Source: Parasphingorhabdus litoris DSM 22379 (GTDB lineage Bacteria > Pseudomonadota > Alphaproteobacteria > Sphingomonadales > Sphingomonadaceae). Taken from it: 64,000 nucleotides of DNA. Positions 27,780 through 38,135 of this stretch are shown in pieces. The notes under the pieces were generated by a model. The model made no database searches. It was not told where the DNA came from and worked only from the letters and a program-made list of their open reading frames with translations. A program made the position numbers and the translations under genes. Positions within the stretch are counted from its first letter, which is position 1. Each line of letters starts with the position of its first letter. The stretch is taken from positions 2,232,001 to 2,296,000 of the forward strand of contig NZ_CP086727.1 of assembly GCF_020906275.1 (NCBI RefSeq), in the 5' to 3' direction.

Positions 27780-28958
27780 TCACAATTTTTCAAGGCAGGT
27801 AAAATAAAAGCCATCCGTTCCGTCTTGATACGGGGTGAGTAGAGTTCCTTTACGATATGGCCGCCCTACCGGCAAATCAACCTCTATATCCCGCCATTCC
27901 GGATGGTTTTTAAGGAAAAACGCCGCCTGATCGCCTCCTTCTGCGTCGAGAAGCGAACAAACAGCATAGACCAGCCGACCCCCGGGAGCGACCATATTGC
28001 TAGCCAGTTCCAGCAGTCTCGCTTGCAATTTAACCGTCTGATCCAGGCGTTTCGGCGTCATTCGCCAGCGTAATTCCGGGTTCCGCCGCCAGGTACCGGT
28101 TCCCGTACAAGGGGCATCGACCAGCACCAAATCACATTTGCCCGCGAACGGGGCCAACGCTTCTTCCTCTTTCTTGGGAGACAATAATATTGTTTCAATA
28201 TTGCGTACGCCCGATCGGTGCAAACGCGGCTCTATGCGGCTTAAACGGCTGCGATCCGTATCGGCAGCAATGATCCGGATATCATCTGGCAGTTGCGCGG
28301 CCAATCCAAGCGTTTTGCCCCCTGCCCCCGCGCACATATCCAAAACCAGCCTTGGTTCCCTTGGCAGACAGGCAGCCACAATCGCCTGACTGCCCAGATC
28401 CTGAATTTCTATCTGACCGCTAATATAAGCCTTGCTGTTCTCGACCTGTGTTCCTGTTGGCAAGCGATAGGCATTGGGCAAAACCAAATCTTCGATCTCG
28501 GGCCATGTGCCCTTTATGACCCCAGTGTCACCTTTTTTTGGATTCAGGCGGATATCCAGCGGTGCGCGGCCAAATAATGCCGCCTTCTCTTTGTCATCAA
28601 TTAAGGCAGTAAATCGGGCCGAAAGCCAATTTGCGACAAAATTACCACCAGCGCGATCTTCATCATCCGTCAGCGCAGCAGGTCCATAAGCTGATCCATC
28701 GAACAATTCCCGTAATTCGGGTTGCTCCTCAGCCAATCCTGCCATAGCGGCGCGCCCACTAGCTGGCCGATCACCGAAACGCCGGATCGCGGCATAGACA
28801 TGTTCGCGGATCGCTCGGCGGTCTTTCGAGCCTGCATAGCGGCGCGCTTTGAAGAATTTTTTTGCGATATTGTCGGCTGATGCGCCATTATCCCGTGCTG
28901 CGATTATGATTTCGTCGAGCAGTTCAATAGCCGCTTGCAGGCGCGCAGAGGGGGTCAT
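27780..28958 (-). CDS. RsmB/NOP2-type RNA cytosine-C5 methyltransferase
   Basis: RNA m5C methyltransferase of the RsmB (Sun/Fmu) family, 392 residues. An N-terminal NusB-like helical domain (about 1-130) is followed by the SAM fold with DMCAGAGGKT. The two conserved cysteines are seen in DAPCTGTG (motif IV) and YAVCSLL (motif VI). The target is presumably 16S rRNA, as in E. coli RsmB, but the alphaproteobacterial target could differ. The ATG at 28958 overlaps the stop of the upstream small gene (ATGA). Confidence 0.9.
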   Translation of the reverse strand: MTPSARLQAAIELLDEIIIAARDNGASADNIAKKFFKARRYAGSKDRRAIREHVYAAIRRFGDRPASGRAAMAGLAEEQPELRELFDGSAYGPAALTDDEDRAGGNFVANWLSARFTALIDDKEKAALFGRAPLDIRLNPKKGDTGVIKGTWPEIEDLVLPNAYRLPTGTQVENSKAYISGQIEIQDLGSQAIVAACLPREPRLVLDMCAGAGGKTLGLAAQLPDDIRIIAADTDRSRLSRIEPRLHRSGVRNIETILLSPKKEEEALAPFAGKCDLVLVDAPCTGTGTWRRNPELRWRMTPKRLDQTVKLQARLLELASNMVAPGGRLVYAVCSLLDAEGGDQAAFFLKNHPEWRDIEVDLPVGRPYRKGTLLTPYQDGTDGFYFTCLEKL

Positions 28959-29164
28959 TCGGTGATACGGCTGTCTTTGTTCAAGCAATGAAACTGCGTT
29001 TGAATATCAGCGCCGTATTTCTTCGTCGCATCCTCTATGGCTATAGCGGCATAGTCCTTACAGGCGGCCACAGTCTCGAAGGTTTCAATAGTCCATAAGG
29101 GTTCGGTCTGATCCTGCCCATCGGGCCAAACCAGCAATAAAAAAAAGACTTTCAGTTCGACCAT
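28955..29164 (-). CDS. Small conserved-looking protein of unknown function
   Basis: 69 residues with a hydrophobic N-terminus (VELKVFFLLLV) and the pattern TIETFETVAACKDYA... FHCLNKD, containing two cysteines that could form a disulfide. It starts 12 bases after the guaB stop and is coupled to the rRNA methyltransferase by a four-base overlap. It resembles short proteins often annotated only as hypothetical in sphingomonads; a secreted location is possible given the N-terminus. No family recognised. Confidence 0.7.
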   Translation of the reverse strand: MVELKVFFLLLVWPDGQDQTEPLWTIETFETVAACKDYAAIAIEDATKKYGADIQTQFHCLNKDSRITE

Positions 29165-29176
29165 CAGCCGGCCCCT

Positions 29177-30694
<1,518 letters not shown>

Positions 30695-30706
30695 TCAGTT
30701 CTGTAA

Positions 30707-32233
30707 CTAATCGCCAGCACTATTCGCTGCACTATTTGGTGCATTTTTCGCTTTGTAAGTTTCCACGTTGCCGAAATAGCGACCCAGCGCCACATGAAAA
30801 TTGGCATCGTCCACTGCACCGCCCAGCAACAGCTGATCATCCAGCTCATCGCTGGCGTCATGATAACGCCCCTCCAGATAGCTATCGAGCCGTTTCTGGT
30901 CCGAAAAAGCACTGGTAATCATGAAAGCCGGAATATTCCGTTCCAGGAAGACATATGCATCCTGACGTTTGATAAACGCATTGGCTTTGTCGGTTTTGTC
31001 GATCTTCCGATCATGAGCAGCTGCCACTTTTTCCAAATCTTCGTCCAGGTCAGTTTCCCCGCGTCCTACCACGGCGATGAGCTTGCCATTCGGCGCCAAG
31101 GCCACTGTATCTGCGTTAAATACTGCCACCAGACGATCAATTTGAAAACTGGGGTTTTCCGCAAAGGCGCGCGCACCGAGCAATCCGCTTTCTTCGGCTG
31201 TTGTAGCCAGAAAATAGATATCCCGGTCAGACTTTCCATCAGTCAGACGCTTGGCTGTTTCGATCAGCAAGGATATCCCGCTGGCATTATCGACCGCTCC
31301 ATTGCAGATACGATCATCCGCATTTTTCGGGCCGCATTCGCCAAGATGATCCCAATGGCCCAGAAACAGGACAGCACCGCTTGCCGGATCACGTCCAGCA
31401 ATTTTTCCTATAACATTGTGCGAAACATAAGACCGCACCTGCGTCTCGGCACTGAGGTCCGCATATATGTCCAGCAACAGCGGTTGAAATATTTCCGATT
31501 TGGCTTCGTCGCGCAGATCTTCCGCATCCAGATCAACTTTACGAAGCAACTTGGTAACGGCTTTCCAGCCTATAATCCCTTCCATATCAGCATGTTTGCC
31601 TTCACCATCCAGGCTGGTATTGGCGGTGCGAAAACGCCGTGCCGCGCGTGCAAAACGGGACTCACTTTTGATCACTGTAATCACACCGGAAGCACCTGCG
31701 GCGATAACATTCGCCTTTCGTTCACGATATCCGGGAAAACCATTTACACCTGGCCGGGAAGAGAGAAACATAAGAGCAAGTTTGCCCGAAATGACGGGTT
31801 CCATCTCTTCAACTGTCTGATTGCCGTAGCCAAGGTGGACCAGCGGTATATTTGAAAGGCTCGAAATTGGCTTAGCTCCACGCAGCAATAGCTGATCATC
31901 GTCTATGCGTACGGACTTAACCCTCTTTCCGTTGTCATACTGAAACGCAAAACTTTCGCTCAACGATGTCCGATCCACCAATGCCACCGGTGCGTACCAG
32001 GAATCTGCACCAGCCGCTGGTTGTAGGCCAGCCTTTCGCCACTCGGTTGCAATATAATGAACCGTTTTGTTCTCGCCGATGGTGCCCGGTTTCCGGCCAG
32101 CGAAACCATCGCTCGCCAATATTTCAATATGCCCCCGCAAATCATCTTCCAATATTTCGCCTGCTGCACTTTCAGCATGAGCCACAGAGGGCTGTAAAAA
32201 CATCAGGGTAGCAATGAAAAGGGGGAAACGCAT
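30707..32233 (-). CDS. M28 family zinc peptidase, exported
   Basis: Periplasmic aminopeptidase-type enzyme of 508 residues with a signal peptide (to about residue 20, VAHAES). The di-zinc site is visible: the first His/Asp in GHWDHLGEC, the bridging Asp in GAVDNASG, and the Glu pair in TTAEESGLLGA. The PA-domain-like N-terminal half precedes the catalytic domain. It resembles the second M28 gene at 42594-44273, including the GHWDHLG/ICNGAVDNA stretch, so the two are paralogues. Substrate likely peptides or glutaminyl cyclisation targets; unknown. Confidence 0.9.
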   Translation of the reverse strand: MRFPLFIATLMFLQPSVAHAESAAGEILEDDLRGHIEILASDGFAGRKPGTIGENKTVHYIATEWRKAGLQPAAGADSWYAPVALVDRTSLSESFAFQYDNGKRVKSVRIDDDQLLLRGAKPISSLSNIPLVHLGYGNQTVEEMEPVISGKLALMFLSSRPGVNGFPGYRERKANVIAAGASGVITVIKSESRFARAARRFRTANTSLDGEGKHADMEGIIGWKAVTKLLRKVDLDAEDLRDEAKSEIFQPLLLDIYADLSAETQVRSYVSHNVIGKIAGRDPASGAVLFLGHWDHLGECGPKNADDRICNGAVDNASGISLLIETAKRLTDGKSDRDIYFLATTAEESGLLGARAFAENPSFQIDRLVAVFNADTVALAPNGKLIAVVGRGETDLDEDLEKVAAAHDRKIDKTDKANAFIKRQDAYVFLERNIPAFMITSAFSDQKRLDSYLEGRYHDASDELDDQLLLGGAVDDANFHVALGRYFGNVETYKAKNAPNSAANSAGD

Positions 32234-32238
32234 AGCCT

Positions 32239-32267
32239 TTGATAACCTTATTTTTCAGCAAAATATT
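32239..32267 (+). promoter_or_regulatory. Candidate sigma-70 promoter for the SPFH-NfeD unit
   Basis: TTGATA (32239-32244), a 17-base spacer and AATATT (32262-32267) on the plus strand, about 70 bases before the SPFH ATG. Five and four matches to the consensus hexamers. Tentative, based on pattern only; the position between divergent genes fits. Confidence 0.35.
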
Positions 32268-32336
32268 CGCTTTTTCCTTGGCATTATTCGGTAAATAATC
32301 AATGATATTCGAACTTGATTTTGGAGGGCTTAGCAG

Positions 32337-33299
32337 ATGGAATTCACAGCCGCATTTTTCTTTTTCCTTTTGGTGATCATTTATCTGGGCGCAAGCATCA
32401 AGATTGTTCGCCAGGGTTATGAGTATACGATCGAATATTTTGGGCGTTTCACCACCATTGCTAAACCCGGGTTCAATTTCTACCCCGCATTTTTCTATCG
32501 CGTTGGTCGGAAGATCAATATGATGGAGCAAGTGCTCGATATTCCGGGCCAGGAGATCATCACCAAAGATAACGCGATGATCTCAACCGACGGCGTGGTA
32601 TTTTTCCAGGTATTGGAAGCTGCCAAAGCCGCTTATGAAGTGAATGATCTCTACAACGCGATCCTCAATCTGGTGACCACCAACCTGCGTACCGTTATGG
32701 GCTCGATGGATCTCGATGAAACCCTTTCCAAACGTGATGAAATCAATGCCCGCCTGTTGACCGTGATCGACGATGCCACCACCCCATGGGGCATAAAAAT
32801 TACGCGCGTCGAGATTAAGGATATTCGCCCGCCACAAGATATCGTCAACGCCATGGCCACACAGATGAAAGCGGAACGTGAAAAGCGCGCCAACATATTG
32901 GACGCCGAAGGTGCCCGTGCGTCAGAAATTCTGCGTGCGGAAGGTGAAAAGCAAGGTGAAATCTTGCAGGCTGAAGGTCGCAAGGCATCCGCTTTCCTCG
33001 ATGCAGAGGCGCGGGAACGCGCTGCTCAAGCTGAAGCAAAGGCCACCGAAATGGTTTCGCAGGCCATTGCCACCGGCAATGCGCAGGCCATCAACTATTT
33101 TGTCGCTCAGGAATATGTCAAAGCCGTCGAAAAATTTGCGGTATCACCAAATGCCAAGACCATATTGTTCCCGGTCGAAGCGACACAGCTTATGGGTACG
33201 TTGGGCGGCATCGGCGAGTTGGCGAAAGAAGCGCTCGGCGATGATGGCCCCAGTAACAACGCTCCCAAACCGCGCCGCAAAGGTCCGTTTGAACAATAA
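32337..33299 (+). CDS. SPFH/Band7 membrane protein (QmcA/stomatin type)
   Basis: 320 residues: an N-terminal transmembrane helix (about 4-22), a Band7/SPFH domain starting IVRQGYEYTIEYFGRF, and an Ala/Glu-rich coiled coil (about residues 175-245) that drives oligomerisation. This matches stomatin/QmcA-type scaffolds rather than HflK/C because a NfeD gene follows 11 bases downstream, the classic stomatin-NfeD pair. It acts as a membrane microdomain scaffold and in protein quality control. A strong GGAGGG site precedes the ATG. Confidence 0.92.
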   Translation: MEFTAAFFFFLLVIIYLGASIKIVRQGYEYTIEYFGRFTTIAKPGFNFYPAFFYRVGRKINMMEQVLDIPGQEIITKDNAMISTDGVVFFQVLEAAKAAYEVNDLYNAILNLVTTNLRTVMGSMDLDETLSKRDEINARLLTVIDDATTPWGIKITRVEIKDIRPPQDIVNAMATQMKAEREKRANILDAEGARASEILRAEGEKQGEILQAEGRKASAFLDAEARERAAQAEAKATEMVSQAIATGNAQAINYFVAQEYVKAVEKFAVSPNAKTILFPVEATQLMGTLGGIGELAKEALGDDGPSNNAPKPRRKGPFEQ

Positions 33300-33310
33300 G
33301 GCGACTAAAC

Positions 33311-33769
33311 ATGGATATCATTGAACAGATAATGTCGCTGGAATCGCACTATCACTGGCTGATAATCGCGCTGTTGCTCGGTATCGGTGAAATATTGGTA
33401 CCGGGTGTATTCCTGATCTGGTTGGCTGCTGCTGCCGCCATAACCGGCTTCGTGGCGATGTTCATCGACATCACCGTTGCAGGTCAATTCACATTGTTCG
33501 GTTTGCTGTCACTGGCGTCCGTATTTTTCGGTCGGCGATGGTATCTGACCAACAAGGTTGAGAGCGAAGATCCCCTGCTCAATGATCGGTCCGCGCGATT
33601 GGTCGGGCAGACGGTTACTGTGGTCGAGGCTATTAGCGCAACGAGCGGCCGTGCCAAAGTTGCCGATGGCGAATGGCCAGCGACTGGACCAGATATGAAA
33701 AAAGGGACCACCGCGCGTGTTGCGGCTGTTGAGGGCGGCGTCCTCCAGCTTGAAGTGCTGGAGGACTAA
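33311..33769 (+). CDS. NfeD family membrane protein
   Basis: 152 residues with three N-terminal transmembrane segments (about 15-90) and a C-terminal OB-fold domain (from about residue 95, LVGQTVTVVEAI... GRAKVADGEWPA). Short NfeD1b type without a protease domain. It partners the SPFH protein just upstream, likely forming a membrane complex. Confidence 0.88.
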   Translation: MDIIEQIMSLESHYHWLIIALLLGIGEILVPGVFLIWLAAAAAITGFVAMFIDITVAGQFTLFGLLSLASVFFGRRWYLTNKVESEDPLLNDRSARLVGQTVTVVEAISATSGRAKVADGEWPATGPDMKKGTTARVAAVEGGVLQLEVLED

Positions 33770-33800
33770 AACCGCTCTTTCTGTCTGAACGGGACAGAGC

Positions 33801-34181
33801 CTATTTCTTGAAGAAACCTTTGGCCATATCCGTAATATCATTCAGCGGATTGCCATCGCCATCGCGATCGAGAAAGCTACCGACTTTGCCGAGAATTCCA
33901 TCCTCGCCGCCCAGCTTCTCCATCAATCCGCCTTCGCCGTCCAGACCGGCCTTTTCCGCCATGGCGGGCATCAAACCTTTCAGCTTTTCAGCGTCAACAC
34001 CCGCCTCAGCGGCCGCTTCCTTGATGGCTGTCGCCTTGTCGACGCTGCCGTCCTGCAGCTTGGTGAAAAGGGCTTCACCACCGGATTTCAACTCTTCCGC
34101 CGACATACCGACTTTCTCAGCCATGGATTCCAAATTTACATTGTCGGGCAACATGCCCAGTGCACTATCCAGCAATCCCAT
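33801..34181 (-). CDS. Small helical protein with C-terminal Asp/Gly motif
   Basis: 126 residues, predicted helical throughout and rich in Glu/Lys/Ala, with the C-terminal motif DRDGDGNPLND then ITDMAKGFF. It starts with a good AAAGGAG site. The C-terminal motif is shared with the DUF937 protein just upstream (LDGDGNPLDDI), suggesting a common calcium-like loop. No established family recognised. It is convergent with nfeD. Soluble and cytoplasmic by appearance. Confidence 0.75.
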   Translation of the reverse strand: MGLLDSALGMLPDNVNLESMAEKVGMSAEELKSGGEALFTKLQDGSVDKATAIKEAAAEAGVDAEKLKGLMPAMAEKAGLDGEGGLMEKLGGEDGILGKVGSFLDRDGDGNPLNDITDMAKGFFKK

Positions 34182-34208
34182 CTTCTATCTCCTTTAGTTG
34201 ATCAACAA

Positions 34209-34787
34209 TTAACGGGTCAGTTTGCCCGCCATACCGATGATATCGTCGAGCGGGTTTCCATCACCATCCAGATCCAGTAGTGAACCCAAACCGCCAAGGC
34301 CGCCAGAGGATGCATTGGAACCGCCACCAAGCAGTCCGCCGATAAGGCCGCCCAGGCCGCCGCCTCCACCGCCAGCGCTTTCACCGCCCTGTTTTGCCAT
34401 ATAGCCAGCAACCATCATCGCAACGATGGGAAGCATCTTCTTCAGCAGATCGCTGCTAATTCCGGTTTGCTGCTCGGCACCGGCCGCAACCGTCCGGCTG
34501 ACTTCTTTCGATCCGAATATCTGACCAAGGACTTCATTGCCCTGGCTCACTGGCGTAGGCTGCGTACCAATAACACTGTCGAGCAGTCCTCCACCGCCCA
34601 GTTGACCCAACAGGCCGCCTAGTCCATCCAGGCCATTGGGCTGCGCCTGTGTTGTCTTTTTGAAACCGCCCAAAACGGCAGGAAGCAAGGCGGCAGCACC
34701 GGCTTGCGCAACACTTTCATTAATGCCCAATTCCTTGGCCATGGTGCCAATGCCACCTGATTGCTGCAAGATTTCTAAAATACTCAT
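34209..34787 (-). CDS. DUF937 domain protein
   Basis: 192 residues starting at ATG 34787 (AAAGGAG in front; the in-frame start at 34820 is unlikely). DUF937 hallmarks are visible: an SILEILQQSGGIGTMAKELG start with Leu/Gly-rich pseudo-repeats, a KKMLPIVAMMVAGYMAK helix, then a long Gly/Ser-rich linker (about residues 130-165) and the C-terminal loop DLDGDGNPLDD. Family function unknown. Likely transcribed with the 126-residue gene (27-base gap). Confidence 0.82.
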   Translation of the reverse strand: MSILEILQQSGGIGTMAKELGINESVAQAGAAALLPAVLGGFKKTTQAQPNGLDGLGGLLGQLGGGGLLDSVIGTQPTPVSQGNEVLGQIFGSKEVSRTVAAGAEQQTGISSDLLKKMLPIVAMMVAGYMAKQGGESAGGGGGGLGGLIGGLLGGGSNASSGGLGGLGSLLDLDGDGNPLDDIIGMAGKLTR

Positions 34788-35020
34788 ACCCGTCTCCTTT
34801 GACTCTATCAGCCTTGCCATTGATTCTGTTTATCGAGTCGATAGTAGCATGTTTTTCGCTTTAGAATCGGGATTTCAAAAGCTTTACGAGTGTTTACACA
34901 CCTGTTTACTGCAAGCTCCGTAAAAATCAGCAACTGGCATTTGACTCCTGCCGACGTAGCTCCGAAGAAAGAGGACAAGGATAGCAAGTATATCCCCCAT
35001 GAAAAAAGAGGAGCATGATC

Positions 35021-35386
35021 ATGAGTATATTTGGAAAAATTAAAAGTGCGATTTTCGGCGGTGAAGCAAAGGCAGCTGAGCCCGAAGCGGCGGCACCGGC
35101 AGCCGAAGCGGCCCCTGTGGCTCGCGCAGCCATATCCGAAGTCGACGTGACGGCTCGTTTGGACAATATCCCTGGTGCTGACAAATTAAACTGGCGCACC
35201 TCGATTGTGGATTTGATGAAGCTCGTCCAGATTGACGCGAGCTATGAGAACCGCAAAGCCCTGGCACAAGAACTCGGCAATGCAGATTATAGCGGATCGG
35301 CAGAAGACAATATCGCACTGCACAAGCGCGTTATGTCAGAAATTGCAGCCAATGGCGGTATTGTTCCGGCTGAACTGAAAGACTGA
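35021..35386 (+). CDS. DUF3597 domain protein
   Basis: 121 residues from the ATG at 35021, which has GAGGAG at the right distance (the ATG at 35015 is too close). The N-terminus (SIFGKIKSAIFGG) and the core TARLDNIPGADKLNWRTSIVDL are diagnostic of DUF3597, a stress-associated alphaproteobacterial family of unknown function. An Ala/Glu/Pro-rich linker joins them. The region 34821-35014 upstream holds no gene and no EcfG-type GGAAC promoter that I can find. Confidence 0.82.
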   Translation: MSIFGKIKSAIFGGEAKAAEPEAAAPAAEAAPVARAAISEVDVTARLDNIPGADKLNWRTSIVDLMKLVQIDASYENRKALAQELGNADYSGSAEDNIALHKRVMSEIAANGGIVPAELKD

Positions 35387-35396
35387 TTTTTCAGTC
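35381..35396 (+). terminator. Weak hairpin overlapping the DUF3597 stop
   Basis: GACTGA / TCAGTC, a 6-bp stem with a TTTT loop, begins within the last codons of the DUF3597 gene and is followed by CTTT. Short, so likely a weak or partial terminator. Confidence 0.3.
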
Positions 35397-35437
35397 CTTT
35401 GCTGGACGTAGTGTCCAAATGATTTTAGGCGGGGGCT

Positions 35438-36103
35438 ATGAGTGATCATGGCCCCCTTCCTTTTGCCGAAGCGCCGAAAAACTGCCTTCGCTGCCCTAGG
35501 CTAGTCAGCTTGCGCAAATCGCTGCGCAAAGACCAACCCGAATGGTGGAACGCGCCAGTTCCAGCCTTTGGCGACCCCAATGCGTGGCTCGCGATCGTTG
35601 GTCTCGCACCGGGAAAAGAAGGTGCAAACCGCACCGGCAGACCCTTTACCGGCGACGCATCCGGAGATCTTTTGTTCGCCACGCTGGACCAAGTTGGCCT
35701 CTCCAATGGTACCTTTCAATCGCGTGCAGATGACGGCGTGACCCTCAAAGGCACCATGATCTTAAATGCCGTCAAATGCCTGCCGCCAGAGAACAAACCC
35801 AATGGCGCGGAAATTAACAACTGCCAGCCCTATCTGATCAAGGCTCTGGATGGTTTACCCAAATTGAGAGTCATTCTAGCCCTGGGAAAAATCGCTCATG
35901 ACAGCGTGATCCGAATGACTGGCGGTAGACTTGCGGAACATAAGTTTGCGCATGGTGCCCAACATAGCTTGCCTGCCGGCCGTGTTCTCATCGACAGCTA
36001 CCATTGCAGCCGCTACAATGTGAACACCAAGCGATTGACCGCTGAAATGTTTGAAGCGGTTTTCCGTAAAGCTCTGTCCTGGCATGAAAGGGATGGCGCA
36101 TAG
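35438..36103 (+). CDS. Uracil-DNA glycosylase, UDGb (family 5) type
   Basis: 221 residues. Removes uracil and related deaminated bases from DNA. Motif A is GLAPGKEGANRTGRPFTGD, the family-5 form with the Asn position, and motif B-like sequence occurs near DSYHCSRYNVNT. Iron-sulfur cysteines are visible: CLRCPRL near the N-terminus, VKCLPP and HCSR later. Family 4/5 assignment is by these motifs, separating it from UDG family 1. Convergence of function with the photolyase elsewhere in the window is coincidental. Confidence 0.88.
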   Translation: MSDHGPLPFAEAPKNCLRCPRLVSLRKSLRKDQPEWWNAPVPAFGDPNAWLAIVGLAPGKEGANRTGRPFTGDASGDLLFATLDQVGLSNGTFQSRADDGVTLKGTMILNAVKCLPPENKPNGAEINNCQPYLIKALDGLPKLRVILALGKIAHDSVIRMTGGRLAEHKFAHGAQHSLPAGRVLIDSYHCSRYNVNTKRLTAEMFEAVFRKALSWHERDGA

Positions 36104-36126
36104 TCAGCAAGGGTAGTGAAAGCTCT

Positions 36127-36939
36127 ATGAAATTTTCCGGCATGTTTTTCTGCTGTTTAGCAGTAGCAGTTTTTGCACTTTCAGCGCCAGTTGCCGAAGC
36201 GCAGCACGGCCTCGGACAGATTCAACTTATGCCCCGCAATCATCATGTTTCTGGCCGAGGTTTTGGCGGCTTCACACAAGATGCCCAATTTAGCATGGAT
36301 GAACATGGCTGCGTATTATACTCGATCTTTAGGGACGCGCCCGTCGCCAATCGTCCCGCTTTTCCTCTGCCTATTTTGGGCAGCCGGTTTTCCCGGCACT
36401 GCATTTATGCCGCACCGACCAATATAATATCTTCCTATAGAACATTCTTCATCGTTCCGCCGGATGATATAGCTTTCTGGAAAGAAAACACGCGCAACGA
36501 CGCTCCGTTGTTCGGCTACATACCGGCGCTGTCATACGAAACCGGGGTTTATAACAAAGCGCTAGACCAAATGCGCCGGCTTGAGACCGACATTGATCGA
36601 CAGCCATATGATCGCGCGATCATGCTCCGTATCCTCCTGAATACAGATAAAAAGAATCTCGATGACATTTATGCCAGGCGTTGGGCGCGTCCCACGCAAA
36701 TAGACGGAATTGATAATATTTTTCCGGTTCATATGACTTTTCGAAATCTTGAAGTGGCGGGCGCTGCGGACCAGCAGAGAATATTGGAAGACGCGCTTCA
36801 CACGATTGGCGTCCGCTGGTTAACGCGCGACAAATCTCTCAACGGAATGTTAGATGTAGGCTATGCCGAAGAGATGATGATCGAAGAGTTCATCACACAA
36901 GGTTCGAAAGACTATCGATCCTCAACCAATCTCCCGTAA
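36127..36939 (+). CDS. Exported protein of unknown function
   Basis: 270 residues with a signal peptide (MKFSGMFF... APVAEA to about residue 25) and no recognised domain. Notable features are two cysteines (DEHGCVLYS and SRHCIYA) that could pair, a central IFPVHMTF strand, and two predicted helical stretches in the C-terminal half (YNKALDQMRRLETDI; EEMMIEEFITQ). The 3' end overlaps the convergent aguB by 28 bases. Role unknown. Confidence 0.68.
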   Translation: MKFSGMFFCCLAVAVFALSAPVAEAQHGLGQIQLMPRNHHVSGRGFGGFTQDAQFSMDEHGCVLYSIFRDAPVANRPAFPLPILGSRFSRHCIYAAPTNIISSYRTFFIVPPDDIAFWKENTRNDAPLFGYIPALSYETGVYNKALDQMRRLETDIDRQPYDRAIMLRILLNTDKKNLDDIYARRWARPTQIDGIDNIFPVHMTFRNLEVAGAADQQRILEDALHTIGVRWLTRDKSLNGMLDVGYAEEMMIEEFITQGSKDYRSSTNLP

Positions 36940-37763
36940 AGCTCCGGCCGACGGTCCCGGAAAAATCCCATACCAGCGCGATGCTTGCGCGCCTGGTCCA
37001 GATCAAATGATGCCACCAGCACACCGCTGTCTTTTGCACCATATTCCAGCACTAAGTCGCCCCATTCATTGGCAATGAAGCTGTGGCCGTAAAAGCTCTG
37101 CCCTTCCTCTTTCCCAATGCGATTGCTTGCGACCACTGGCATACAATTGCTCACTGCGTGCCCCTGCATGGCGCGCCGCCACATCCGGCTCGTATCAAGA
37201 TCCGCATCATAAGGCTCTGAACCGATCGCGGTGGGATAGAACAGTATTTCGGCACCTATCAAAGCCATTGCTCGTGCAGTCTCGGGATACCATTGGTCCC
37301 AGCATATGCCGACGCCTATGGTAGTGCCGAATACGTCCCAGACTTTGAAGCCGCTATTGCCCGGACGAAAATAGAATTTTTCTTCATAGCCTGGCCCGTC
37401 CGGAATATGACTTTTGCGATATATACCCATGATCTCGCCACCCGGATCAATCATGGCGATACTGTTGTAATGATGCGGTCCATCACGTTCAAAGAAACTG
37501 GCCGGGATCGCCACGCCCAATTGCCTCGCGAGCTTTTGCATCGCCTGCACCGGCGCGCTGTCCTGCACCGGTTTAGCGAGTGCGAACAAGGCCTCATCTT
37601 CGGTCTTGCAAAAATAGGGGCCAGCGAAAAGTTCCGGTGGCAATATGATCTGCGCGCCCTGCTCTGCCGCTTCGGCAACATGTGCACTAACCGCTTCGAT
37701 ATTCTCTGTTTCATTGCCATTTAGGGACAACTGCAAAGCAGCAACTGTGATATTCTCTGTCAT
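36912..37763 (-). CDS. aguB: N-carbamoylputrescine amidase
   Basis: Carbon-nitrogen hydrolase that converts N-carbamoylputrescine to putrescine, CO2 and ammonia. Catalytic Glu is in LPPELFAGPYF, Lys in YRKSHIPDGPGY and Cys in GVGICWDQWYPE; the ICWDQWYPE stretch is diagnostic for AguB. Length 283 from ATG 37763, placed just after the DUF3147 stop. It works with agmatine deiminase AguA, encoded at 41597-42571, though the two are separated by four unrelated-looking genes. Confidence 0.93.
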   Translation of the reverse strand: MTENITVAALQLSLNGNETENIEAVSAHVAEAAEQGAQIILPPELFAGPYFCKTEDEALFALAKPVQDSAPVQAMQKLARQLGVAIPASFFERDGPHHYNSIAMIDPGGEIMGIYRKSHIPDGPGYEEKFYFRPGNSGFKVWDVFGTTIGVGICWDQWYPETARAMALIGAEILFYPTAIGSEPYDADLDTSRMWRRAMQGHAVSNCMPVVASNRIGKEEGQSFYGHSFIANEWGDLVLEYGAKDSGVLVASFDLDQARKHRAGMGFFRDRRPELYGRLVEDR

Positions 37764-37770
37764 GGAGAGC

Positions 37771-38121
37771 TCATAACTTGATGCCGAAACGAGCCGCAAT
37801 CGGAATTGTGGCGACATACAATAATATCGTGACCAATATGCCTGCCGACAGAGAAGCCCAGAAATTTATCCCCTGCCGCAACATCAGCGGGATGATAAGA
37901 AACATGGGCAAGCTGGGAATGACATAGAAGAAAGTCGCCTGTACGTGACCCGCAAGCAATTCGGTATCACCGGTATCCCGCCACAACCAGATCATTGCCA
38001 ATATCGAAATGAGCGGCAATGAAGCAATCAGTGCCCCCATGGCTGGATAGCGCCGGGCAATGATTGCGACTATCGCCACAATCACCCCGGATACTATCGC
38101 CCGGACGGCAAATTCACCCAT
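37771..38121 (-). CDS. DUF3147 small membrane protein
   Basis: 116 residues with four predicted transmembrane segments (about 5-21, 28-45, 60-80, 90-112). The DUF3147 core, ARRYPAMGALIASLPLISI followed by WLWRDTGD, is clear. Family function unknown. It sits seven bases from the aguB start, so co-transcription is probable, perhaps as a small transporter-like partner; that is inference. Confidence 0.82.
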   Translation of the reverse strand: MGEFAVRAIVSGVIVAIVAIIARRYPAMGALIASLPLISILAMIWLWRDTGDTELLAGHVQATFFYVIPSLPMFLIIPLMLRQGINFWASLSAGILVTILLYVATIPIAARFGIKL

Positions 38122-38135
38122 GGATCAGCTAGCGA

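Noticed and set aside
30794..31855. 353-residue plus-strand frame inside the M28 gene
   Set aside because: Antisense shadow of the conserved zinc peptidase.
34821..35014. EcfG general-stress promoter (GGAAC-N-CGTT) upstream of the DUF3597 gene
   Set aside because: No GGAAC or its complement is found in this region.
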